NCBI GenBank assembly: GCA_963780895.1
Contig: CAWAEG010000001.1
Coordinates: 186,001-250,000, forward strand
Origin: DASQFI01 sp963780895
GTDB lineage: Bacteria > Acidobacteriota > Vicinamibacteria > Vicinamibacterales > SCN-69-37
Direction of reading: 5' to 3'
DNA: 64,000 nt
The translations under genes and the position numbers were made by a program. Below are positions 1 to 7,439 of the stretch, piece after piece (within the stretch, counting starts at the first letter, position 1; every line of letters begins with the position of its first letter). The notes under the pieces were generated by a model, which saw only the letters and a list, made by a program, of their open reading frames with translations, had not been told where the DNA came from and did not search any database.

Positions 1-164
1 GCGAGTGCGGCGCGGTCCATCGCGAGACCTGGCGCGAGGACCTTGACCGCGACCTCCCGATCGAGCCGCGGATCGCGCGCTCGATACACCTCGCCCATTC
101 CGCCTTCGCCCAGCGAGGCGACGATTTCGTACGGTCCGAGGCGGGTGCCGGGTGAGAGCGGCAA
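1..164 (-). CDS. Ser/Thr protein kinase, N-terminus only (cut by window edge)
   Basis: Reading the minus strand from a TTG at 164 gives the first 54 or so residues of a Hanks-type kinase. The glycine-rich ATP loop (GEGGMGEVYRARD) is followed by the AVKVL strand with the catalytic lysine. The rest, including HRD and DFG, lies left of the window. The opening PLSPGTRLGPYEI is the usual start of acidobacterial PknB-like kinases, which often carry a C-terminal WD40 or TPR sensor part; that part cannot be seen. No ATG is available near the start, so TTG is inferred. The 190 bp up to the next gene hold nothing recognisable. Confidence 0.85.
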   Translation of the reverse strand, partial: MPLSPGTRLGPYEIVASLGEGGMGEVYRARDPRLDREVAVKVLAPGLAMDRAAL

Positions 165-354
165 GGTGGGCGTATTCTACGAGGGTTCGCGGGCCTGGCG
201 ATGATCTTGATTTAGATCAGGATTGAGGACTTCGAGTGTTGCGGGCAATTTCTACGCGGCTCGAGCGATCTCTCCTCTAGTGGACCGGGTCCGGAAGTGG
301 CGTTCAAAGCCAAGCAGACATGAAGAACATGAAGGCGCGATTCTAGCGGAGGGC

Positions 355-1620
355 TTATGCCGCTCGAGCAATCTCCGCTATCGCCTGCACCAGCGTGTCC
401 AGCTCTTTCGGCAGAATGAACACGTGGGGCGTGACGCGCACGCCGTAAACGCCAGCGGGCTCGCTGTCGATCGCGTTCGTCCAGATCCGGTACTTGTCGA
501 GCAGCGTCTTCGCGAGATCGGCCGGCTTCACGCCCTTGATCCCGACATTGGCGATCGCGCACGCGCGCTTCGGATCGGACGGCGTGTTCATGATGACGTT
601 CGGAAGCGCGCGGACCTTGCCGGTCCAGTAGTTCTGGAGATACCGCAGCCGGGCTTCTTTGCGCCGCGTGCCGAGCGTGTTGTGGAACGCGATCGCGTCC
701 TCGATCGCCAGGTCCGTGTACACCGGATGCGTGCCCGTGTGGTTCAGCTTCATGATGTCGGCGTCATCCGTCATCCGGTGGTCGCCGTAGATGGGCCACA
801 GGGCCGGGATCTTGTCCCGCCGTACATAAAGGATGCCGGTGCCTAGCGGGCAGCCGAGCCACTTGTGCAGTGATGCGCCGTAGTAATCGCAGCCCAGATC
901 CGGAATCGAGTACTCGAAGTGGGCGAACGCGTGGGCGCCGTCGACGAGCACATCGACACCCCGGCTGTGCGCCATGTCGGCGATCTTCCTCACCGGCAGG
1001 ATCTGACCGGTGATATTCACCATGTGCGAGACCATCATCAGGCGCGTCCGCGGCGTGATCGCGCCGGCGTACAGCTTGACGATCTCGTCGTCGCTCTTCG
1101 GATCGATCGGCACGCTGACGAGCTTGTTGACGATGCCATACCGACGGGCCATCAGACGGAACTGCGCGAGCATGTGCCCGTAGTCCTGTTCGGCCATCAC
1201 GGCTTCGTCGCCGGCCTTCCAGTCGTAGCCGGCCACGACGGTGTCGATCGACTCGGTGGTATTGCGCGTGATGCACAGCTCCGCGGGCAGGCAGCCGGCC
1301 ATCGCGGCGAGCTTGTCGCGAACGGCGGCTTTGTCCGGAACCTGCGTGGTGCGCAGGTAGTAAGACGCCTGGTAGTTGATCTCGCGGACCTTCGCGATGA
1401 ACGCCTCCAGCACCGGCTGGGCCTGCATGCTGTAGTAGCCGCTTTCGAGATTGATGTAGTCCGGCTTGAGGCGGTACTTCGCGCGGATCGCGGCCCAGAA
1501 GTCGTCTTCCTGAGCGAGGCGATCGACCGGCAGATCGGCGTACGTGGCCCAGACCCGATCGCCGAGCAGAACACCCAGGCTGGCGCTCGCGGCCGTGCGG
1601 AGGAAATCGCGCTTGTTCAT
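355..1620 (-). CDS. Secreted class V aminotransferase-fold PLP enzyme
   Basis: This is a 421-residue fold-type I PLP enzyme of the class V aminotransferase/isopenicillin-N-epimerase-like group. The Schiff-base lysine is expected at K253 in SLHKWLGCPLGTG, and the cofactor Asp and His are in VDGAH (228-230). The N-terminus NKRDFLRTAA plus a hydrophobic Ala/Gly/Leu stretch looks like a Tat signal with KR in place of RR, so export of a cofactor-loaded enzyme is plausible but not certain. Family members act as desulfurases, epimerases or aminotransferases, and the substrate cannot be told here. The gene stands alone, downstream of a divergently read kinase fragment. Confidence 0.85.
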   Translation of the reverse strand: MNKRDFLRTAASASLGVLLGDRVWATYADLPVDRLAQEDDFWAAIRAKYRLKPDYINLESGYYSMQAQPVLEAFIAKVREINYQASYYLRTTQVPDKAAVRDKLAAMAGCLPAELCITRNTTESIDTVVAGYDWKAGDEAVMAEQDYGHMLAQFRLMARRYGIVNKLVSVPIDPKSDDEIVKLYAGAITPRTRLMMVSHMVNITGQILPVRKIADMAHSRGVDVLVDGAHAFAHFEYSIPDLGCDYYGASLHKWLGCPLGTGILYVRRDKIPALWPIYGDHRMTDDADIMKLNHTGTHPVYTDLAIEDAIAFHNTLGTRRKEARLRYLQNYWTGKVRALPNVIMNTPSDPKRACAIANVGIKGVKPADLAKTLLDKYRIWTNAIDSEPAGVYGVRVTPHVFILPKELDTLVQAIAEIARAA

Positions 1621-1687
1621 CGGCGTGCTGGCATTCTACGCCGGTCGCCGGTGCCTGTCTTCAGTCTCCGTCGGGGACGGCGGTTGC

Positions 1688-2527
1688 TCAGGTTTTCTCG
1701 GCGATGACGATGGGATGATTCTCGATCGCGCCTTTGACGATCCGGACGAGCTCCATGCCGATCGTGTCCTCGAAGGCCGTCGTCTTCTTGCCGATTCCGA
1801 GCCCCTCGGCCACTGCGCGCAACGCTCGCTTCGCCGCGCGCAAGGGACGACGTTCTGCGGCATACCGTTCCCACCGCGACCATCGCTCCCCGTCGATCTC
1901 GAACCATGGCACCGTATGGGCCAGCGGCTTGATTTTCACGGCCGCGAACCCGGCCCGCACGCAGTCTGTCACCAGCGCCGAGACAAGGACATCGCGCTCC
2001 TGGACGCCGTAACCATCGACCGCGGACACGGACGTCTCGCGCGCGGCATGGCCGCGCCCCGGCTCGCTGAAGAACACGCGCCCGCCGGGCTTCAGCACGC
2101 GATGAATCTCCCTGAGCGCCAGCGCCCCGTCGGGCACGTGGTGAAACGCGTTGAGGCAGACGGCTTTGTCGACCGACGCGCCCGCCAGAGGCAGGGCTTC
2201 GAGATCCCCGGCAACGATCCGCGCACCGGGTCCCAACCGCGACTGCCCCACGCGCAGCATGTCGATCGCGATGTCCACGCTGACCGTTTCGACGTTGAAC
2301 CGCCGGAGCCACTCGGACACCCAGCAGCTTCCGGCGCCCAGATCGAGCACGAGATCGCCCGGCCTGGGCTCGAGGCACAGCAACGCGACCGCGAAGTCGT
2401 GAATCAGCCGGCCGCCCTCCACGACATCGTCGTGACCGGGCGACGAAAACGGCTTGACCCGTTCCCATCTATCGGTGCCGGCACGCTCGAGGTAGGCTCG
2501 CTCGGCCTGTTTGGAGTCAACGCTCAC
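1688..2527 (-). CDS. Class I SAM-dependent methyltransferase
   Basis: A 279-residue methyltransferase of the UbiE/Methyltransf_11 type. Motif I is VLDLGAGSCWVSEW, followed by an acidic residue after strand 2 (VSVDIAIDM), a GDLEALPL segment, and the post-motif stretch HHVPDGALALREIHRVLKPGG that is typical of small-molecule methyltransferases. The frame stays open upstream to 2674, but that part reads across the divergent RidA promoter and signal peptide and has no family similarity. The GTG at 2527 (MSVDSKQAER) is therefore preferred. The substrate is unknown. The gene is divergent from the RidA-like gene, with 72 bp between the chosen starts. Confidence 0.8.
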   Translation of the reverse strand: MSVDSKQAERAYLERAGTDRWERVKPFSSPGHDDVVEGGRLIHDFAVALLCLEPRPGDLVLDLGAGSCWVSEWLRRFNVETVSVDIAIDMLRVGQSRLGPGARIVAGDLEALPLAGASVDKAVCLNAFHHVPDGALALREIHRVLKPGGRVFFSEPGRGHAARETSVSAVDGYGVQERDVLVSALVTDCVRAGFAAVKIKPLAHTVPWFEIDGERWSRWERYAAERRPLRAAKRALRAVAEGLGIGKKTTAFEDTIGMELVRIVKGAIENHPIVIAEKT

Positions 2528-2599
2528 GATCGGCTCGCGCGGTTCCGACGGATCATAGCCGGAGCGACCCGGGACACTCGACGAGGAGGGAGACAAACC

Positions 2600-3064
2600 A
2601 TGAAAAAGCACCTGTGGCTGTTCCTGGCGGTCTACGTCACCGGACTGCTGACATATCCCGTCCTCACGGCACAAACGCCGGGGCGCAGGGTCATTCAGCC
2701 GGCGAAGTTTCCGAACCTGGGCCTTCCGTATAGTCCCGGCATTCTCGCCGGCGACACGCTGTATCTCGCCGGGCAGCTCGGACGCGATCCCGCGACCACG
2801 AAAATCGTCCCGGGCGGAATCGAAGCGGAGACGAGACAGACCCTTGCGAACATCCGCGAGGTGCTTCGCGAGGCCGGCATGGACTTTGGCGATGTGGTCA
2901 ACGTGACGGCCTACATCGTGGATTTCAAGGACTTCGACGCCTACAACAAGGTCTATCGCGAGTTCTTCCCGAAAGACCCGCCGGCGCGGGCGACGGTGGG
3001 CGTGGCGGCACTCAACCAGGGCGGGCGAGTCGAGCTGCAGATGATCGCGGTCAAACCGAGGTGA
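2600..3064 (+). CDS. Exported RidA/YjgF-family protein
   Basis: This encodes 154 residues: a signal peptide (KKHLWLFLAVYVTGLLTYP, cut near TAQ) and a full RidA domain. The RidA signatures are LYLAGQLGRDP, DVVNVTAYIVDF and RATVGVAAL, the last holding the arginine that binds the carboxylate of the imine or enamine substrate in characterised RidA proteins. Cytoplasmic RidA hydrolyses reactive 2-aminoacrylate; an exported form may act on other substrates. The ATG at 2600 has a strong ribosome site (GAGGAGGGA). The 3' end overlaps the convergent kinase gene by 14 bp. Confidence 0.88.
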   Translation: MKKHLWLFLAVYVTGLLTYPVLTAQTPGRRVIQPAKFPNLGLPYSPGILAGDTLYLAGQLGRDPATTKIVPGGIEAETRQTLANIREVLREAGMDFGDVVNVTAYIVDFKDFDAYNKVYREFFPKDPPARATVGVAALNQGGRVELQMIAVKPR

Positions 3065-5174
3065 CGACCTCGAGGCCCGCTTTGCGGAGCCCGTCGATCA
3101 GCTGCTCGACGAGGGCCGGAGGGTACCATTTGTCGAGATCTTCCCGCCCGGTGACAGCAAAGTCGGGTCTCAACACGAGCAGCTCTCGCAGGGTTTCACG
3201 CGCCGCGTCGGGGTTCCCGAGCTGTCCGTATGCGGCCGCGAGCACGACATGCGCATAAAAGAAGTGCGGCAGATTGATCTTGAGCGCAATGCTCAGCGCG
3301 TCTGAGTACTCGCCCCTGCGGTACGCGTTGTAGAAGAGAGGAAACCAGTACCATCCCGGGTGCCGGGGATTGAGCTGCGCGGCTCGTTCGACGAGGGCGC
3401 AGCCGTGCTCCCAGTCGCCGGAATACGCCAGCAGGACGCCCATCGCGGCGATCGTCCCGCCGTCCATTGGGTTGAGCACGAGCGTTCGCTCCGCCGCCGT
3501 CCGGAAGGCCTGGAATTCCTTGCGGAAGAACCGGGTTCTGGCCAACGCGTTGTGTGCGAGCGCGTTCGTCGGTGCGGCGTCGGCCGCTCGCTGCGCGGCA
3601 TGAAGGGCCCGCCCGAGCGGATCCGGCTGGAGGTTGAACCTGTTGGCATGTTCTTCCGTGTGCATGATCGACAAGAGGGCCCAACCATCGGCATAACCGG
3701 GCGCCAGTTGAACCGCACGTTCCAGAGCGGCACGCGCCATGGCGTGTTCTTCGGGCGTGCGGCGCTCGCCGTACCCGAAGCTACGTAGCACCGCCTCGTA
3801 CGGGCTCAGCTGGTCAGCGCGCCTGTTCCGAAGCGCTTCGCTCATGCTGTGCGGCAGAACGCCGTACCAATCCGCGACGGTTGAGACGATCCGCGGGACG
3901 AGGTCGTCCTGCAGATCGAAAATCGCGTCAGGATTGAAGGCGCGATCGTATGTTTCGGCCCACAGGTGGGCACCGGAACCGGTCTCCAGGAGCTGCACCG
4001 CGATGCGCAGCTTCGGCCCCGCCTGGCGCAGGCTCCCCTCGATGACGTAGCGCGCGCCGATCTCTTTGCCGGCCGTTCGAACGTCGGCGGCGGTATCCGC
4101 GTATCGGGACGTCGTGCTGCGCGCGATCACGCGGAGGTAGGAGAATCGGCAAAGTCCGGTCACGATCTCCTCGGAGAGGCCGTCGGCCAACGCGTCGAGA
4201 GCTGCGTTGTCACCGCGGTACTTGAACGGCAGCACCGCGACCCAGAAGCCTTCGTCCGCGGAAACCGAACTCGCCGTATCGATTGCGACTGGCCGGGCGG
4301 ACGCGACCGCCGCGTACGGCGTTGCCATCCGACCGATCTCCCGCAGCTCGTTGGCAACGTCGCGCGCCGCCAGCACGCGGCGCCGGGGATCCTTTTCGAG
4401 GCAGCGCTCGATGAGACGGGACAGATCGCCGGGCACGTCGGACCGGAGGTCACGGAGCGGCTGGGGTGTATCACGCAGAATGGCCGAGGCCAGCTCAATC
4501 GAGGTGTCGCCCTCGAACGGGCGCCGGCCACCGACTGCCTCATATAAAAGGATACCGAGCGAGAAGATGTCCGTGCGGTGGTCCACGTCCCGTCCGGTGA
4601 CCTGCTCGGGCGACATGTAGGCGGGTGTTCCCATGACCACACCGGCCTGCGTCCGCCCCGCCGCAGTCACTGTGGCTTCTGCGGGATCGGCGGCACGCAT
4701 CTCCTTGGCGAGGCCAAAGTCGAGCACTTTCACGCGGCCATCGGCCGACACCATGACATTGGCGGGCTTGAGATCGCGATGCACGATGCCCTTCTCGTGG
4801 GCCGCGGCAAGCGCTTCTGCCAGTGCGGTACCGATCGAGAGGATCCGATCGACCGGGAGGCCGCGCTCCGGAATGAGCCGATCGAGCGACTGGCCTTCGA
4901 CGAGCTCCATTGTAAGGAAGTGGATGCCGTCCGTCTCCTCGACCGAATAGATCGTCACGATGTGCGGGTGGTTGAGCGCGGCGACGGCGCGAGCTTCGCG
5001 TTGGAAGCGCGCAAGCCGCTCGGAATCGCGAGCCATGTCGGCCGGGAGCATCTTGAGGGCGACCGCGCGCGCGAGCTTGATGTCGCGGGCACGATAGACC
5101 TCGCCCATCCCGCCTGCGCCGAGCACACCCGTCACTTCGAACGCACCGAGACGCGTGCCTACCGGGACCGGCAT
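3051..5174 (-). CDS. Ser/Thr protein kinase with TolB-like and TPR C-terminal part
   Basis: A 707-residue protein. The N-terminal ~270 residues form a complete Hanks kinase: GAGGMGEVYRARD loop, VALKML lysine, IVHRDLKPANVM catalytic loop, DFGLAKEM and an activation-loop GTPAYMSPEQ. A TolB/FlgO-like domain follows (WVAVLPFKYRGDNAAL, DGLSEEIVTGL, RYVIEGSLRQAG), the module usually found between kinase or cyclase domains and TPRs. The remainder is TPR-like helices. No membrane segment is evident, so a cytoplasmic kinase is inferred. Paralogues with the same build sit at 36448-38691. Substrates are unknown. Confidence 0.92.
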   Translation of the reverse strand: MPVPVGTRLGAFEVTGVLGAGGMGEVYRARDIKLARAVALKMLPADMARDSERLARFQREARAVAALNHPHIVTIYSVEETDGIHFLTMELVEGQSLDRLIPERGLPVDRILSIGTALAEALAAAHEKGIVHRDLKPANVMVSADGRVKVLDFGLAKEMRAADPAEATVTAAGRTQAGVVMGTPAYMSPEQVTGRDVDHRTDIFSLGILLYEAVGGRRPFEGDTSIELASAILRDTPQPLRDLRSDVPGDLSRLIERCLEKDPRRRVLAARDVANELREIGRMATPYAAVASARPVAIDTASSVSADEGFWVAVLPFKYRGDNAALDALADGLSEEIVTGLCRFSYLRVIARSTTSRYADTAADVRTAGKEIGARYVIEGSLRQAGPKLRIAVQLLETGSGAHLWAETYDRAFNPDAIFDLQDDLVPRIVSTVADWYGVLPHSMSEALRNRRADQLSPYEAVLRSFGYGERRTPEEHAMARAALERAVQLAPGYADGWALLSIMHTEEHANRFNLQPDPLGRALHAAQRAADAAPTNALAHNALARTRFFRKEFQAFRTAAERTLVLNPMDGGTIAAMGVLLAYSGDWEHGCALVERAAQLNPRHPGWYWFPLFYNAYRRGEYSDALSIALKINLPHFFYAHVVLAAAYGQLGNPDAARETLRELLVLRPDFAVTGREDLDKWYPPALVEQLIDGLRKAGLEVVTSV

Positions 5175-5280
5175 GGGCTCGGAAGTCTACACCCGCTTCC
5201 GCCGCCAGCGCGTGCATCGCGCTGGCGTCACTGAACGGTTGATGCCCAGCGCCTTCTTGGCGTTCTCCGAAGGCAGTGAT

Positions 5281-5760
5281 CTACTGCTTCTCGTAGACCA
5301 ACGTGTTGTTCATCTTCTCGCCCTTCGCGTTCGTGCCTGTCTGAATGACCGTCCGGGTCTTACCGTCGGCGGAGACCGTAGCACGGCCAGTCCCGGTGAC
5401 GTTCCCCTTCAGCTTCGTCGTCGCCTCAACGGTGTTGGCGTCAATGCGCTTATAGGCCAGCGTGTCGAAATCAGGATTGCCCTTCACGGGCATATCCTTA
5501 CCGTCGTACTTCGCCTGGAACTCGAAGTGCGTCGGTTTGCCGTCAGCGTCCATACCGTCCGACGTGAAATTGACGCCGTCCACGCCCCAGGGCTCGATCT
5601 TCAGGGTCTGGCCCTTGAGCGCCGGACCAGAACTGAACTTGGATTTCGCGACGTTGAGCTTCCAGGTCCCGATGTTACTGTCCTGGGCAAGCACCGTCAC
5701 GCCGAGGGCCAGACACAAGGCACTCACGAAAGCCAGCATGTGAGAGAGCTTGAGTCTCAT
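5281..5760 (-). CDS. Secreted small beta-rich protein of unknown function
   Basis: 159 residues from the ATG at 5760, which has a GGAGAA ribosome site; an in-frame ATG at 5775 lies before that site and is less likely. A signal peptide (MRLKLSHMLAFVSALCLALG) is followed by GTWKLNVAKSKF and regularly spaced strands ending SADGKTRTVIQTGTN and a final VYEKQ. This pattern is common in small acidobacterial exported proteins that look lipocalin-like, but no function is known to me. A decayed C-terminal end of a relative is present at 38939-39058. Confidence 0.75.
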   Translation of the reverse strand: MRLKLSHMLAFVSALCLALGVTVLAQDSNIGTWKLNVAKSKFSSGPALKGQTLKIEPWGVDGVNFTSDGMDADGKPTHFEFQAKYDGKDMPVKGNPDFDTLAYKRIDANTVEATTKLKGNVTGTGRATVSADGKTRTVIQTGTNAKGEKMNNTLVYEKQ

Positions 5761-5821
5761 AGGTTCTCCATTCAAGGTTCGTGACAGAGCGTGGAGCTTC
5801 GCACGCCAATGCTAAGTGGAA

Positions 5822-7039
5822 TCATGATTGCCGGTCGAAGAATCCCTCCAGAGGCGGCGCAACGACGGGCGCGGCGACGCGAGCTGGCGGGACACCCACC
5901 ATCGGTGCCCGCATCGAGTCGAAGATCTGCTTGTGTTCCTCGATCACGCGTCGTTGCGCGTCTTCGTCCACCTCCAGCGTCCAGACGTCGCGCTCGTTCG
6001 TCGAGCCCAGCGCAATGCCGTCGCTGCGCGGCATCATGCCCGCCACGATGTAGGTGACGTCCGGTTGCGGCACGAGCATCGTCAACTGGCCCTTGATCGG
6101 AACCAGCTCCTCATCTCCGAACAGCGCCTTGGCGCCGAGTCCTGTGCAGTTGACGATGATTGGCTCAGACAAGGTCATGAGCTCGCGCACGGTCTCGAAC
6201 CGGCGGATCACGATTCGCCCGCCGAAGATAAGGACGTCGCGCATGAGAGCGTCCAGATACATTGACGGCTCGAAGCGCAGTGCCGGCCGCTCGATCGCGT
6301 ATTTGGTCGCGAACGGGTGCTCGCCTGGTTCGAGCACCGTCCATCCAAGGCGCACGCTTGCCGGAAGCAGGGGCGATGACCCTCCAGATTGAACCGGCGC
6401 GGGAGCCGGTGGCGTGGGTACCGTGTCCCGCGGCGCGTACTCGTTGATCCATGACACTCCGTACCGAGGCCCTACGAGCAACTGATGCTCCCGGTAGGCG
6501 ATCTGGACGGCGCGACGGAACTGATCGTCCCATTCCGGCGTTCGCCGGCTGCCAAGGACAAGGCCGGACGTTGGCGTAAAACCTGCCCATGACACGTTCG
6601 ACGTCGTCTGCGGCGGCACCGCCATCGTGTAGATGGCGACCTCGAAACCGCGGCGCTGCAGCTCACGCGCAGACGTCAGACCGACGATGCCGCAACCGAT
6701 GACGGCAGCCCGGCGCTCGGAGTGCGCGACGGCCAGATCGGCTGCCAATGAAGCTGTGCCCCACGACAGCGACATACCGGCGCCGCCATGACCAAAGTTG
6801 TGGATGACGGTCTTCTCGCCGAATGCTTCGGCCTTGAGCAGGAACCCGGAGTCGCGATGCGGTCGCAGGCCAACGGTCGTGCGGATGATCCGGTCCATCG
6901 AGCAGTCCACCGGCACCAGGTTGATGAGGCGCCGGCGACGAGCCGCGACGACGGACGCGGGTCGCCGACCGGCGCAGGCGCTGAGGGCAAGACCAACCGC
7001 CGCCGTCCCGCCAGCCTTCAGGAATGCGCGCCGATGCAT
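5822..7039 (-). CDS. Tat-exported D-amino-acid-oxidase-like flavoprotein, apparently circularly permuted
   Basis: 405 residues starting at the ATG of MHRRAFLKAGG, a Tat signal that also contains a possible lipobox (LSAC). The order of the DAAO/DASPO signatures is unusual. The GLRPHRDSG (57-65) and HNFGHGGAGMSLSWG (80-94) blocks, which lie at the C-terminus of classical D-amino-acid oxidases, come first. The FAD-binding AAVIGCGIVGLTSAREL (GxGxxG at 115-120) comes after them. The C-terminus carries the middle part of the fold (VNCTGLGAKALFGDEEL, VPIKGQLTML) and lacks a second copy of the GLRP block. An FAD oxidase or dehydrogenase acting on an amine or D-amino acid in the envelope is inferred; the substrate is unknown. 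Confidence 0.82.
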   Translation of the reverse strand: MHRRAFLKAGGTAAVGLALSACAGRRPASVVAARRRRLINLVPVDCSMDRIIRTTVGLRPHRDSGFLLKAEAFGEKTVIHNFGHGGAGMSLSWGTASLAADLAVAHSERRAAVIGCGIVGLTSARELQRRGFEVAIYTMAVPPQTTSNVSWAGFTPTSGLVLGSRRTPEWDDQFRRAVQIAYREHQLLVGPRYGVSWINEYAPRDTVPTPPAPAPVQSGGSSPLLPASVRLGWTVLEPGEHPFATKYAIERPALRFEPSMYLDALMRDVLIFGGRIVIRRFETVRELMTLSEPIIVNCTGLGAKALFGDEELVPIKGQLTMLVPQPDVTYIVAGMMPRSDGIALGSTNERDVWTLEVDEDAQRRVIEEHKQIFDSMRAPMVGVPPARVAAPVVAPPLEGFFDRQS

Positions 7040-7260
7040 GAGTTTCCCAGGTACTGTCCGTGTCATCTTACGGCGATGGCACGCGGGAGGGAATCTTCTG
7101 CTAAACGGCGGGCATCCACCTCGCGGTTGCTCACCGCGGAGCGTGGCAATGGGATGCGGGGAATCGTTGCGATTGGCGAATCTGCCGATCAGGATCGATG
7201 GCTATGGACAGATGTTCGAGCGACTCCCTCGCTTGACATAGGCGCAAGTCGAAGTCCTCG

Positions 7261-7365
7261 TCATACGGGAAGACCGACCGCCTTTGCCGCGTGCTCCTGG
7301 GAACCGTCCAGCGTGATGGGTTCGTTGTGCCGCCCCTTAAGGTCCTGAATAGAGACCCGTTTCAT
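7261..7365 (-). pseudogene. Remnant of a Phd/YefM-type antitoxin gene
   Basis: A 34-codon frame begins MKRVSIQDLK, the standard opening of prevent-host-death (Phd/YefM) antitoxins, and then jumps to RHNEPI, which in intact antitoxins lies some 20-25 residues further on (ITRHNEPVA). The reading therefore looks like an antitoxin with an internal deletion and an altered tail. I could not recognise an intact PIN or RelE toxin gene in the bases to its left (7067-7260). The match is short, so this is a tentative fossil call. Confidence 0.4.
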
Positions 7366-7439
7366 GGTTCGAATTCTGACATTTTCTGGTCCGATTGTCT
7401 GGAACCACAGGGTTGAATTCGTGCGTGGGCGATGGTCGA

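Noticed and set aside
1544..2599. Extension of the RidA-like frame upstream to 1544.
   Set aside because: The added ~350 residues are antisense to the methyltransferase, and ATG 2600 has a strong ribosome site plus a signal peptide.
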